A DNA stretch of 64,000 nucleotides. Origin: Paraburkholderia terricola. GTDB taxonomy: Bacteria > Pseudomonadota > Gammaproteobacteria > Burkholderiales > Burkholderiaceae. A program made the position numbers and the translations under genes. How positions within the stretch are numbered: position 1 is the first letter of the stretch; each line of letters opens with the position of its first letter. Positions 49,555 to 59,575 of the stretch are shown one piece after another. The stretch is from assembly GCF_900142195.1 (NCBI RefSeq), contig NZ_FRAB01000029.1:23891-87890 (forward strand), written 5' to 3'. Below the pieces are notes generated by a model that was not told the DNA's origin, did not search any database, and saw only the letters and a program-made list of their open reading frames with translations.

Positions 49555-52230
49555 ATGAGCACGTCCCTCAATACCCTGATCGCCAAACTGAATCCGACCT
49601 GCCGGCAGGCGGCATTGCTGGCGGCGAACAACTGTCTCGCGCGCGGTCATTACGAAGTGGACCTTGAGCATCTGTTGCTCGCGCTGCTGGATGAACCCGC
49701 GAGCGACGTCGCGCTCGTGCTGCGCGCGAGCCGGGTCGATGCTCATGCATTGCGTGCCGATCTGGAGCGCGAATTGCAGCGCCTGAAGACCGGCAATACG
49801 CGCACGCCGGTGTTTTCGAAGCATCTGATCGAATTGCTCGAACAGGCGTGGTTGATCGCGTCGCTCGATTCGCAGATAGGGCGGATCCGTTCCGGGCATT
49901 TACTGCTCGCGTTGCTGACGGCGCCGGATCTCGCGCAGTTCGCCGAGCGCATGTCGCCATTGCTGCGCGACGTGCGGGTGACCGATCTCAAGCACAAATT
50001 CGATGAATTGACCGCGGGCTCGCGCGAAGTCGAGCGCAGCAATGCGGCGCAAAACGAAGACGAAAGCACGAGCGATACGGCGGCGGCCGACAGCTTGCCC
50101 GGCGCGCCGTCCAAAACACCCGCGCTCGATACGTACACCAGCAACCTCACGCAGCGCGCGCGTGACGGCAAGATCGATCCGGTGATCGGCCGCGAAGGCG
50201 AGATTCGCCAAACCATCGACATTCTGATGCGCCGTCGGCAAAACAATCCGATCATGACGGGCGAGGCGGGCGTCGGCAAAACGGCGGTGGTCGAGGGTCT
50301 CGCGCTGCGCATCGCCGCGGACGACGTGCCGGCGCCGCTGAAAGGCGTGGCGCTGCACGTACTCGACATGGGGCTGCTGCAAGCGGGCGCGAGCGTGAAA
50401 GGCGAATTCGAAAACCGCCTGAAGAACGTGATCGACGAAGTGAAGAAGAGCCCACATCCGATCATTCTGTTCATCGACGAAGCGCACACGATCATCGGCG
50501 CCGGCGGCCAGGCCGGGCAGAACGATGCGGCGAACCTGCTGAAGCCCGCGTTGGCGCGCGGCGAATTGCGCACCATAGCGGCGACCACGTGGAGCGAGTA
50601 CAAGAAGTACTTCGAGAAAGACGCGGCATTGGCGCGGCGTTTCCAGGTCGTGAAGATCGAGGAGCCGGGCGAAACGCTCGCCGCCTCGATGCTGCGCGGC
50701 ATGGCGGCGTTGATGGAAAAACACTTCAACGTCCGCGTGCTCGACGACGCGATCACGGAAGCGGTGCGCCTGTCGCATCGCTACATCAGCGGCCGGCAAC
50801 TGCCGGATAAGGCGATCAGCGTGCTCGACACCGCCTGCGCGAAAGTCGCGCTGGCGCATAGCTCGACACCGGCTGCGATCGACGACACGAAAAAGCGCCT
50901 CGAACGTATCGACGCTGAAATCGCCGCGCTGGAGCGCGAAGTGGCGAGCGGCGCGCTGCACGACGAGCGGCTCGCGGAACTGCGCAGCGAACGGGAACAA
51001 GACCTCAAGGATCTCGCCGAAGACGAAGCGCGCTACGACAAGGAGCGCGCGCTCGTCACGGAGATCGTCGGCCTGCGCGCGGAAATCGACGCGGCGCGTG
51101 TGAGCAGCGCCGCTGCCGCGCAAGCCGAAAAAGCGCAGCAGGCGCGCGAAACGCTCGCCACGCGCGTGGCCGAATTGCACGCGTTGCAAGGCGGTCAGCC
51201 GATGGTGCCGTTGCAGGTCGACGGCCACGTGGTCGCTGAAATCGTCGCGTCGTGGACCGGCATCCCGCTCGGCCGCATGGTCAAGGACGAAATCCAGACC
51301 GTGCTGAACCTGCAACCGCTATTGAGCGCGCGCGTGATCGGCCAGGACCATGCGCTCGATGCGATCGCGCAACGCGTGCGCACCGCGAGCGCGAATCTCG
51401 AAGATCCGAACAAGCCGCGCGGCGTGTTCATGTTCGTCGGGCCGTCGGGGGTCGGCAAGACCGAAACTGCGCTCGCGCTTGCCGATGTGCTGTACGGCGG
51501 TGAACGCAAGATGGTCACGATCAACATGAGCGAGTATCAGGAAGCGCACAGCGTATCAGGCCTGAAAGGCTCGCCGCCGGGCTACGTCGGCTACGGCGAG
51601 GGCGGCGTGCTGACCGAAGCGGTGCGGCGCAATCCGTACTCGGTCGTGTTGCTCGACGAAGTCGAAAAGGCGCATCCCGACGTGCTCGAAATGTTCTTCC
51701 AGGTGTTCGACAAGGGCACGATGGACGACGCCGAGGGCCGCGAGATCGACTTCCGCAATACGTTGATCATCCTGACTTCGAATGTCGGCTCGCAAGCGGT
51801 GATGCAGGCGTGCCTGAACAGGAGCGCCGAAGAATTGCCGAGCGCCGACGAACTCGCGCAAGCGTTGCGCCCGCAACTCTACAAGGCATTCAAGCCGGCG
51901 TTTCTCGGCCGCTTGAAAGTGGTGCCGTACTATCCGATTTCCGATGACGTGCTCGCGGAAATCATCGAGTTGAAGCTGGAGCGGATTCGCCGCCGCATCG
52001 AGTCGAACCATAAGGCGGTGTTCGAGTGGGACGAGTCGCTGGTCGACGCGGTGCTCGCGCGTTGCACCGAGGTGGATTCCGGCGCGCGCAACGTCGATCA
52101 CATTCTGAACGGCACGCTGTTGCCCGAAGTCGCGCAGCAGGTGCTGGAGCGCATCGCGAACGGCGCCGCGCTCGAACGTATTTCGGTGCGCGCGAGCGAA
52201 GCGGGCGAATTCGAATACGTGGTTGTGTGA
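49555..52230 (+). CDS. clpV: T6SS sheath-recycling AAA+ ATPase ClpV (TssH)
   Basis: An 891-residue HSP100-family unfoldase that disassembles contracted TssBC sheath. The N-domain (about 1-155) has the double Clp repeat that binds TssC. D1 carries Walker A GEAGVGKT (236-243) and FIDEAHT; D2 carries GPSGVGKT (630-637 region) and LLDEVEKAHP. A coiled middle domain of about 420-530 separates them. It lies 34 bp after tssG, with tssA next. Confidence 0.96.
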   Translation: MSTSLNTLIAKLNPTCRQAALLAANNCLARGHYEVDLEHLLLALLDEPASDVALVLRASRVDAHALRADLERELQRLKTGNTRTPVFSKHLIELLEQAWLIASLDSQIGRIRSGHLLLALLTAPDLAQFAERMSPLLRDVRVTDLKHKFDELTAGSREVERSNAAQNEDESTSDTAAADSLPGAPSKTPALDTYTSNLTQRARDGKIDPVIGREGEIRQTIDILMRRRQNNPIMTGEAGVGKTAVVEGLALRIAADDVPAPLKGVALHVLDMGLLQAGASVKGEFENRLKNVIDEVKKSPHPIILFIDEAHTIIGAGGQAGQNDAANLLKPALARGELRTIAATTWSEYKKYFEKDAALARRFQVVKIEEPGETLAASMLRGMAALMEKHFNVRVLDDAITEAVRLSHRYISGRQLPDKAISVLDTACAKVALAHSSTPAAIDDTKKRLERIDAEIAALEREVASGALHDERLAELRSEREQDLKDLAEDEARYDKERALVTEIVGLRAEIDAARVSSAAAAQAEKAQQARETLATRVAELHALQGGQPMVPLQVDGHVVAEIVASWTGIPLGRMVKDEIQTVLNLQPLLSARVIGQDHALDAIAQRVRTASANLEDPNKPRGVFMFVGPSGVGKTETALALADVLYGGERKMVTINMSEYQEAHSVSGLKGSPPGYVGYGEGGVLTEAVRRNPYSVVLLDEVEKAHPDVLEMFFQVFDKGTMDDAEGREIDFRNTLIILTSNVGSQAVMQACLNRSAEELPSADELAQALRPQLYKAFKPAFLGRLKVVPYYPISDDVLAEIIELKLERIRRRIESNHKAVFEWDESLVDAVLARCTEVDSGARNVDHILNGTLLPEVAQQVLERIANGAALERISVRASEAGEFEYVVV

Positions 52231-52302
52231 AGCGGCGCGTCGACGCGTCGTTCGCCAGTCGATCTGTTTTAACGCCGTACCGGATACTTATCGCTTTCTG
52301 CC

Positions 52303-53409
52303 ATGCCGACTAATCTGACTACGCTGCTGGCTCCGATCAGCGAAACCTCGCCCTGCGGCGACGATCTGCTTTTCTCCGCCGACTTCGACGCGATCCAGCA
52401 CGCGCGCCGTTTCGAGGACCCGTCGCTGGATCAGGGCGAATGGGTCACGGACATCAAGGAGGCGGACTGGCCGTTCGTGGTCGAACGATCGAGCAGTCTG
52501 CTGCAAACGCAGACCAAGGATTTGCGGCTCGCCGTATGGCTCACCGAAGCGCTTGCCATCGAGGAAGGCGTCACCGGTCTCACGCAAGGCTATGCGTTGC
52601 TGACGGGGCTGTGCGAAAAGTACTGGGACCACGTGCATCCGCTGCCGGAAGGCGACGACACCGAGTACCGTCTCGGCAACGTCGCGTGGCTGGTGGGCCG
52701 CACCGGCGATCTGCTGCGCGCGATGCCGCTCACGTCGTCGCAAGGCAACTCGTATAGCACGATCGACTGGGACGTGGCCACGCATGTCGCGCAAGCCGTC
52801 AAGCGCGATCCGGATCACGCCGACGACATCGCGCGCGGCAAGCCTTCGATCGAGCAGATCGAGGCATCGAAGCGCAGCACGCCGCCGGCGTTTTATTCGA
52901 CGCTGCTGGTCGACCTCAAAGCGTTCGAAGCGGCGATGCTCGCGCTCGAACAGGAACTCGATCGCCGTGCCGCCGATTCCGCGCCGAGCTTTCGCCAGGT
53001 AAAGGACGCGTATGAAAGCGTCTACCGTCTGGCCGAACGCTTCGCCCGCGACCTGGGCGTGGGCGTGGAAGCGGCGCCCACGCCGAAAGCCTCCACGCCC
53101 AACGAACCCGAACGCGCCGAGCCCACCTTCAAGACCGCCGCGCAACGCGAGGAACCCGTGTTGACGACCATGCCGACCACGTCGATTGCAGGAATACAGA
53201 GCCGTGCGCAAGCGGTTGCGCAATTGCGCGCGGTGGCGAAATTCTTTCGCGGCACCGAGCCGCATAATCCGGCCGCCTATTTCGCCGAGAAGGCCGCCGA
53301 GTGCGCGGACATGCCCTTGCATCAATGGCTCTCGACGGTGGTGAAAGACGACGGATCGCTCGCCCATATTCGCGAGCTGCTGGGCGTGAAGCCCGACGAG
53401 AAAAGCTAA
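52303..53409 (+). CDS. tssA: T6SS cap/baseplate protein TssA
   Basis: A 368-residue TssA with the N-terminal ImpA_N domain (PISETSPCGDDLLFSADFDAIQ, DWPFVVERSSSLL, LTEALAIEEGVTGL). A Pro/Ala-rich linker follows at about 250-280. The C-terminal domain carries RAQAVAQLRAVAKFFRGTEPHNPAAYFAEKAAECADMPLHQWL-type sequence, as in long C-terminal TssA forms that coordinate tube and sheath growth. It is the last gene of the rightward operon and is followed by a terminator. Confidence 0.94.
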   Translation: MPTNLTTLLAPISETSPCGDDLLFSADFDAIQHARRFEDPSLDQGEWVTDIKEADWPFVVERSSSLLQTQTKDLRLAVWLTEALAIEEGVTGLTQGYALLTGLCEKYWDHVHPLPEGDDTEYRLGNVAWLVGRTGDLLRAMPLTSSQGNSYSTIDWDVATHVAQAVKRDPDHADDIARGKPSIEQIEASKRSTPPAFYSTLLVDLKAFEAAMLALEQELDRRAADSAPSFRQVKDAYESVYRLAERFARDLGVGVEAAPTPKASTPNEPERAEPTFKTAAQREEPVLTTMPTTSIAGIQSRAQAVAQLRAVAKFFRGTEPHNPAAYFAEKAAECADMPLHQWLSTVVKDDGSLAHIRELLGVKPDEKS

Positions 53410-53425
53410 CGCATCCGCAAGGGAA

Positions 53426-53469
53426 ACAAAAAAGCCTGGCTTCGATTTTCAAGGAAGCCAAGCTTTTTT
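53426..53469. terminator. terminator after tssA
   Basis: An imperfect stem AAAAGCCTGGCTTC with GAAGCCAAGCTTTT around a 10-nt loop, flanked by A and T runs, so it could serve both convergent operons. Confidence 0.85.
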
Positions 53470-53504
53470 CATGCGCGGCGGCGCGGAGGCGCGCAAGCAA
53501 CGAC

Positions 53505-54458
53505 TCACGACCCCGCGCGAAACTCGATGCGCCGGTTGCGTGCCCGCCCATCGCTCGTATCGTTCGATGCAATCGGTTGGTCCGGGCCTACGCCGGTTGT
53601 GGTCATTTGCTGCGGCGGCAGGCCCTTGGCGACCAGATAACCCTTCACCGCATCCGCGCGCGCCTGGCTCAGCGCGATGTTCGACGTGCGGTTGCCCGAG
53701 TTGTCGGTGTGGCCGATGATCGCCACCATCTTCGTGGTCATTTTCAACAGCACCGCGGCCATCTGATCGAGAATGGCGCGGCCTTGCGGCGTGAGCGTCG
53801 CGCTGCCGGTTTCGAATTCGATCGTGCGGTTCGCGAGCGTCTGATCGAGCAGACCTTGTTCGGACGCGCTCACGCGCAAGCCGTTCTTGATCGTGTAGGT
53901 TGGATTCAGCGCATTCGCCATGTCGCTCGCGAGCTGCTGCCGCTGCGATTCGTTGTGCACTTCGCCCTTCACGTCGATCTGCGTGCCGTCGATCTTCAAT
54001 TGACCCTTGCTGATCTGCTTCAACTGCGGGCCAATCAGTTTTTGCACGTTGGCGGACCAGTTCGGCGGCGTCGCCACGTCCGCCACCTCGATCTGATCGA
54101 CCACGTTCGCCGCGCCATACGTGTCGCGCAGCTTGGTCAGCACGGCGGATTTGGTCGCTTCATCCGGCACCTTGCCGCCCACCACGACCTGGCCCGGCGC
54201 TGCATTGGCGGGCGGCGGGGCGACGGTGACCGCGCCGGTGCCCGCACCCGTCGTGCCGCTGGCGAGCCCGGCTGTGTTCACGGCGGGTCCGGCAGTTCCG
54301 GCAGCGGCCGCCGACGCCGGCAGGACCGTGGTGCGAATCGACACGCCGCTGTTGTCGACCGGCGTGACGCGCGCCGGGCCGTCATTGTCGGCATGGGCGA
54401 GACCGCCGATCATGAGACCCGTGAGCAGCGCGGCCATGCGAGTGTGTTTAATCAGCAT
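53505..54458 (-). CDS. OmpA/BON-domain peptidoglycan-binding protein of the T6SS
   Basis: A 317-residue exported protein. The signal peptide is cleaved near Ala23 (LAHA before DNDG). An Ala/Thr/Gly-rich linker leads to a BON-like region of about 105-200 (GGKVPDEATKSAVLTKL, GEVHNESQRQQLASDM). A C-terminal OmpA domain holds IEFETGSATL, IGHTDNSGN and GRARNRRIEF for peptidoglycan contact. It lies 4 bp after tagF. It probably anchors the secretion complex to the wall, complementing a TssL without that domain. Confidence 0.87.
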   Translation of the reverse strand: MLIKHTRMAALLTGLMIGGLAHADNDGPARVTPVDNSGVSIRTTVLPASAAAAGTAGPAVNTAGLASGTTGAGTGAVTVAPPPANAAPGQVVVGGKVPDEATKSAVLTKLRDTYGAANVVDQIEVADVATPPNWSANVQKLIGPQLKQISKGQLKIDGTQIDVKGEVHNESQRQQLASDMANALNPTYTIKNGLRVSASEQGLLDQTLANRTIEFETGSATLTPQGRAILDQMAAVLLKMTTKMVAIIGHTDNSGNRTSNIALSQARADAVKGYLVAKGLPPQQMTTTGVGPDQPIASNDTSDGRARNRRIEFRAGS

Positions 54459-54462
54459 CGTG

Positions 54463-55455
54463 TCACGCTCCCGTGAATGCTTCGCGGAACGTGTCGATGC
54501 TGACGCGCAGCGACAGTTGCGGTTGGTCGAGGTAACTGACGAGCTTGCTGATGCCATGATCGTTCTGTGCGTGTTCGTCGATCCACTCGGGATCGTCGAT
54601 ATCGATGTTGTGTGCCGCATACGCCTGCGGATCGACCACGCTGTGCAGCGTTTTGGCCGAGGCGCCGTTAAAGCCGATGATGAGCCGCTCGCGCTCGGCG
54701 ATCGTGCCGATGAAAATCGCCAGTTCGAAATCCGCCTGCGCGACGAACGGCGCGATCAGTTCGAGCCAGAATGCGGCGACGAGACTGCGATAAAACGGAT
54801 CGTTCGGCAACGGCAACGTGAGCCCGCGTTCGAGATGCGACGAGCCGCTTTGCATGACCGGACGCAGCAGCGAGCCGAGCGCCAGCATCGCGCCGCGCAA
54901 GCGCACCGGATGACCGCTGGCGAGCAGCATCTGTTCGAGGCCGGCGAGCGTCTGGTGCTCGACGAAATCGTTGAAGGTGCCGTCGTGCGGATTGTCGGGA
55001 CCGCCGCCGATTTCGATCGCCACCTGCGTTTCCCCGAGCGCCTGCAACGCGCCGGGCGGCTCGCTCGCGCCGAGCAGCGGCTTCATCTGCGAGGCGACCC
55101 GCGACCACAGCCGCGCGAACGCGAGCGGACTGTGCGCGAGGAAGGTCAGCGGCTTTTCGACTTCCAGCGCGGTCGCGGCCAGAAACGGAAAGCGCCGCGA
55201 CGACTGATCGTGACTCGCCACCATGTGCCCGGCAATCGCCAGCTTGCTGCGCGAACCGAGGAACGCGAAGTGCATGGGCTTGGCGTTTTCGTAGACGATC
55301 TTCCAGCGCGGATCGTCGCTCAGCAATTCCATGGCCTCGGCGATCCAGCGATCGAGCGTGGCCAGCAATTGCGGGTTATGCGCGCTTTTGACAAAGTCGC
55401 CGCGCGACGGAATCTTGCCGAAGTAGGCGATCTGCGCCTGCACGGTTTGCGTCAT
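54463..55455 (-). CDS. tagF: T6SS-associated regulator TagF
   Basis: A 330-residue protein. The start IAYFGKIPSRGDFVK is the hallmark of TagF (type VI-associated BMA_A0400 family), with a longin-like fold up to about 150 and RRFPFLAATAL inside. TagF holds T6SS assembly back after translation in species with or without the PpkA/PppA phospho-switch; those two genes are not in the window. Its ATG overlaps the tssM stop by 4 bp. Confidence 0.92.
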   Translation of the reverse strand: MTQTVQAQIAYFGKIPSRGDFVKSAHNPQLLATLDRWIAEAMELLSDDPRWKIVYENAKPMHFAFLGSRSKLAIAGHMVASHDQSSRRFPFLAATALEVEKPLTFLAHSPLAFARLWSRVASQMKPLLGASEPPGALQALGETQVAIEIGGGPDNPHDGTFNDFVEHQTLAGLEQMLLASGHPVRLRGAMLALGSLLRPVMQSGSSHLERGLTLPLPNDPFYRSLVAAFWLELIAPFVAQADFELAIFIGTIAERERLIIGFNGASAKTLHSVVDPQAYAAHNIDIDDPEWIDEHAQNDHGISKLVSYLDQPQLSLRVSIDTFREAFTGA

Positions 55456-58400
55456 TGCGCACCCCCTGTGTTCGAAACCGCGGCGGCGGCCGTGGCCGGC
55501 CGAGCCGCCGGCGAAGCCGGCGCGGTTGCGGGCGCGCCGCCCGCTGCCGTTGCATTGACCGGGTTGGCTGCGGAGCCCACGTCCGCCACCGAGGACGGCA
55601 GCCGCAAGCCGCGCAGGCTCTGTTGCTGCGGCGCGTCGCCGCCGCTCGATGCCTGCGACGTGCTGATGATGCGCATGCTGACCGCCACCGTCACGTTGCC
55701 TTGCGTCCACGACAGATCGAAGGTGCCGTCCGGACGACGCTTGCGCTGCGCCGAGTTGATCAGCTTCTCCAGACCGTAGCGGCCCGGCTCGTTGACGAGT
55801 TGCAGCGTGCGGCCGTCGAACGTGGTGGCGCTAAGCGTCGCGCCTGGCGAACCCGACGGATTCGGCCACACGAAGTTGGTCCACTGCGGCGGCGTGTTGC
55901 GATAGCGCATCTGCTGACCGTCGATCGCGAGCGTGTATTCCGTGGTGCCGCTGCTCGGCTGCGGCAGGATCTGGAACACGGTCTGCGGTTCGGACGAGCT
56001 TTGGCCGGTCGAGGCCGCGCCGCCGGCGAGCGGCGCCACCCAGCGCGCGAAGCCGTTGGTGAAGTCGGGCGTGAGCGCGAGACCCATGTCGCCCCACGTG
56101 CGAGCGGTGAGGGTATCGCCGCGGCGCACCGCGAGCGGTCCGAGCGTGGTGCCGACGAATTTGGCGATCGCGCCGTCCGGTCCGAACACCTGGGCGATCT
56201 CGCCGGCGCCGGCCTCGACCTTCGCATCGCCCGCGAACGGGTACTTGTTCGCGAGCGATCCCTGGAAGGTCTGATAGACCTGCGCATTCCACACCTTGTT
56301 GACTTCGACGCTGGCCGGCTGGATCACCACCGAATACGCGGCCATCAGCGGACGCACCAGCAGCGGGCGCAGCGCCTTGCGTTGCGAATCGGTGAGGCCC
56401 GTGAGCATCTGCTCGTCGACGTACTTCAGCGAATCGGCCAGCTCGGAGCCGTTGCCGTCGAGCGTCTGCTGCATCAACTGACGCGCGCCCGGTCCCGGAT
56501 CGCCCTGATTCTTGATGACGTTAAAGCGCGTGCGGACCTTCGAGAGCGTATCCATGTAGCCCTTGAGCATCGAGCCGTTGTCGCCGCTCACCACGATACG
56601 GCCGAGTGCCGAGAACTCCTGGCCGATCGGACCCATCGGCATTTCGACCGGATTGCCGTTGATGTCGATGTTCGCGTTCAACTGGCCGGTCGGCGCGCGC
56701 GAGAACCATTGCTTGACCCAACTCGTGACGCCGCTTTGCGCGCGCTTCAGATTCGCATTGAAGAGCGACGGGTTGTCCCACGAGGTTTGGTCGTAGGCGG
56801 TTTGCAGCACCTTGCGGATCGGCGAGTCCTGCGGATCGCCCAGGCGGTTCATCGCATCCACGGCCTGGCCGAAGCTGCCGAAGCTCTGCACGGCAATGCC
56901 CTGCATGAACTTCTGCCAGTGCATCGCGTACTCGGTCTTGTACATCGTGACCAGCGCTTTCTGGATCTGCTCGGGGCTGCCTTCCAACGTCAGATCGTCG
57001 TGCGCGGAAGTGTTGAGCACCCAGTCCTTCGCCTGCAATTCCTTGGTGGCGGCGTCGCGGATCGCGGGCTGCACGTACTGGAACCACGCCTCACGCGTGA
57101 AGGTGCCGGGGATCGCATAGCTGCCCGCCACCAGCCCCGTATTGTTCTCGCCGACGATGCGCGCGATCGTCATCGGCGCGAAACGGGTCGACGCGCGCGC
57201 CTTGATTTCCTCGTAGACGCGCTGACGGGCCGGCATGCCGCGCACCACGCGGCGCAGGTTCTCGCGCGTTTGATCGACGAGGCCGAGGTTCTGGTCGATC
57301 ATCGGCCAGTCGTTGTCCGACACGCGCGACAGGTAGAACGTGATCATGCGCTCGGCGCTGCGGATCATCTCGTCGCGAGGCATGTTGCCGCGATTCGTTT
57401 CGAGCCAGCCGCGCCAGAAGCGCGCCACCTGGTCGGTCAGGTGAGCCGTTTCCGCGTGACGCTTGTCGCTCAGCATCAGGTAGGTCTTGAGCGCGTTGTA
57501 GGCGTCCTCGACGTTGGTCGGCGACGCATCGCTATAGAGTCCGCCCTGGCTGTTGGTCGCCATCGCCGTGTGCGCGGACACCGGAATCGCGGCGGCATCG
57601 GGCGTGCGGTTCAGCGGCGCGAGCTGATCGGGATGCGCGTTGACGTCCTTCAGGAACGACGCGAGATTCTGTGAGACCGGCGCGAGCAGGATCTGGCGCA
57701 CGCCGTTGTAATACTCGGTGAGCAGATGCTGTTCGAGCCGATCGCCCTGATACAGCCCGAGCGAAACGGCCAGCGGCTTGTCGCGGCGGAACTGTTCGAG
57801 CTGGTCGATGCGGTCTTCCAGAATGTCCATGGCCTGCAGGCGCGATTGCAGGTCGTTGCGGTTCTGCTGCAAACGCACGACGTTGTCGAGGTCGGCCTTG
57901 ACGTTGTCGGCGAGTTGCTGATTGCCGATCGTCGACCACGTCCAGCCGCCGAGCGCCAACGCGAGCACCGCGACGAAGCCGAAGAACGTCGCATAGCGCA
58001 TGCGCGTTTTCGCGGGGCTGGCGAATTGCCTGACCGTCTGCCGGTCGGCGAAGATCACTTTGGAGAACAGGTCGCGCAGGAAGAAGCCGTTCTTCGAGAA
58101 CGCGCTGTGCGGCTTGGGCAGGCTCTCGGCGGAGAGGCCGAAGCGGTTGGCGATGCGCGTGGCGGCGGCGCTATTGGTTTCGCCTTCCTGCAACGCGCTG
58201 GTGAAATAGAAGCCGCGGAAAATCGGCTTGTACTGGAACGGGTTCGTTTCGAACAGCGTGGCGAGAAACGCGCGCAACGCCGGTTTGATAGTCGAGAATT
58301 CGAGCGGGAAACTCAACTGTCCCGGCGAGAGCTTGTTGCCGCGATTGATCGACATCTGCGCGACGCTGATCTCTTTCAGGCCGTCGTACAGTTCTTCGAA

Positions 58401-59318
58401 GTGGTCGTCGAACAGGCCGACCACGTCGCGCTTCTCATCCGGCTCGTAGGGGAGGGTGGCGCCCCACACGCGGTCGTATTCATGGCGGTCGCTGCCGCTG
58501 AAAAACTCGGTGAAGCCGGTGATCAGATCGGCCTTGGTGAACATCACGTACACCGGCGCGAACACTTCGAGCTTCTCGGTCAACTCCTGCACGCGTTGGC
58601 GCAGGTTCTTCGCGAGGTTGATCGCGAACTCGGGCTTGCTGCTGGTCAGTTCGGCAATGCTGGCCGTGACGATGATGCCGTTGATCGGCGCCTTCGGCCG
58701 GAAGCGCTTGAGCAGGCCGAGAAAGCCGAGCCATTCCGTGCGGTCTTCCTCGTGCACCGAATAGCGGCCGGCCGTGTCGAGCAGAATGCCTTCGGTCGTG
58801 AAGAACCAGTCGCAATTGCGCGTGCCGCCAATGCCGTGGATGACCGCGTTGTTCTTGTCCGCGAACGGGAACTGCAAGCCGGAGTTCAGCACCGCGCTGC
58901 TCTTGCCCGCGGCGGGGTTGCCGATCACGATGTACCACGGCAACTCGTACAGCGCCGAGCCGCCCGAGACCTGACCGATCTTCGAGGTCTTGATGGTCTT
59001 GACCGCGTCGACGAGGCGCGTGCGCAGCACGTCGAGTTCGGCCTGGCGCGCCGGCGTGGGCGCGGGGCCGCTTTCCGCCTGCTTCTCGGCCTGCTGTTCG
59101 AGCATTTCGCCGAGCTTGTTGTTCGCGCGGCGCGCGCGCAGGCGGCGCACCGCCCACACCAGCAGCCACAGCGCGACGATCGCGCCGAGTGCGATCGCAG
59201 GCCACAGCGGGTCGATCTGCAAGGTATCCGCGCCGATGAATAAAACAGCAGCGAGCGCGAGCAAGCCGATGATCGAGAGCGTGCGTGTGTGGGTCAACAC
59301 GTTGAGAATGCGTCGCAT
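55452..59318 (-). CDS. tssM: T6SS membrane channel subunit TssM (IcmF)
   Basis: A 1288-residue inner-membrane and periplasmic core protein that spans to TssJ. Two transmembrane helices at about 13-31 and 41-60, a cytoplasmic NTPase domain with Walker A GNPAAGKS (133-140) and LLDTAGRYSV, a third helix near 450-470 (FFGFVAVLALALGGWTW) and a long periplasmic part are seen. The intact Walker A suggests nucleotide binding. It lies between tagX and tagF on the minus strand. Confidence 0.96.
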   Translation of the reverse strand: MRRILNVLTHTRTLSIIGLLALAAVLFIGADTLQIDPLWPAIALGAIVALWLLVWAVRRLRARRANNKLGEMLEQQAEKQAESGPAPTPARQAELDVLRTRLVDAVKTIKTSKIGQVSGGSALYELPWYIVIGNPAAGKSSAVLNSGLQFPFADKNNAVIHGIGGTRNCDWFFTTEGILLDTAGRYSVHEEDRTEWLGFLGLLKRFRPKAPINGIIVTASIAELTSSKPEFAINLAKNLRQRVQELTEKLEVFAPVYVMFTKADLITGFTEFFSGSDRHEYDRVWGATLPYEPDEKRDVVGLFDDHFEELYDGLKEISVAQMSINRGNKLSPGQLSFPLEFSTIKPALRAFLATLFETNPFQYKPIFRGFYFTSALQEGETNSAAATRIANRFGLSAESLPKPHSAFSKNGFFLRDLFSKVIFADRQTVRQFASPAKTRMRYATFFGFVAVLALALGGWTWSTIGNQQLADNVKADLDNVVRLQQNRNDLQSRLQAMDILEDRIDQLEQFRRDKPLAVSLGLYQGDRLEQHLLTEYYNGVRQILLAPVSQNLASFLKDVNAHPDQLAPLNRTPDAAAIPVSAHTAMATNSQGGLYSDASPTNVEDAYNALKTYLMLSDKRHAETAHLTDQVARFWRGWLETNRGNMPRDEMIRSAERMITFYLSRVSDNDWPMIDQNLGLVDQTRENLRRVVRGMPARQRVYEEIKARASTRFAPMTIARIVGENNTGLVAGSYAIPGTFTREAWFQYVQPAIRDAATKELQAKDWVLNTSAHDDLTLEGSPEQIQKALVTMYKTEYAMHWQKFMQGIAVQSFGSFGQAVDAMNRLGDPQDSPIRKVLQTAYDQTSWDNPSLFNANLKRAQSGVTSWVKQWFSRAPTGQLNANIDINGNPVEMPMGPIGQEFSALGRIVVSGDNGSMLKGYMDTLSKVRTRFNVIKNQGDPGPGARQLMQQTLDGNGSELADSLKYVDEQMLTGLTDSQRKALRPLLVRPLMAAYSVVIQPASVEVNKVWNAQVYQTFQGSLANKYPFAGDAKVEAGAGEIAQVFGPDGAIAKFVGTTLGPLAVRRGDTLTARTWGDMGLALTPDFTNGFARWVAPLAGGAASTGQSSSEPQTVFQILPQPSSGTTEYTLAIDGQQMRYRNTPPQWTNFVWPNPSGSPGATLSATTFDGRTLQLVNEPGRYGLEKLINSAQRKRRPDGTFDLSWTQGNVTVAVSMRIISTSQASSGGDAPQQQSLRGLRLPSSVADVGSAANPVNATAAGGAPATAPASPAARPATAAAAVSNTGGAQ

Positions 59319-59575
59319 AGGCCGTTCAGGTCTTGATGAGATGTGTTGTGGCGCGTGGTGTGGCAGGCAGCGCGGCGCGCGTATGGCATTTGAAATAAAG
59401 CGAAAGCATTTTCAGGTGACAGCGAAAAAGGCTGAATTGTTAAATCGACACCGACCGCTGCCGATCACGGATGGCCCAATGCGGATATGCTCGCGGGATT
59501 GCCGCTCTTCGCCAGAGAAATTGATTGAACGCCCCATTGTCAACCCTTTTAACCTTCTTTATTACCTGCTTCGCC
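59319..59575. other. 257-bp gap between tagX and tssM
   Basis: Co-directional genes flank this AT-rich stretch. It may carry a separate tssM promoter, as it is wider than other gaps in the block. I see no gene or clear hairpin. Confidence 0.35.

Noticed and set aside
55455..57674. Plus-strand open frame of 739 codons inside tssM
   Set aside because: Antisense to the strongly conserved TssM periplasmic region; composition is Arg/His/Ala-rich without motifs.
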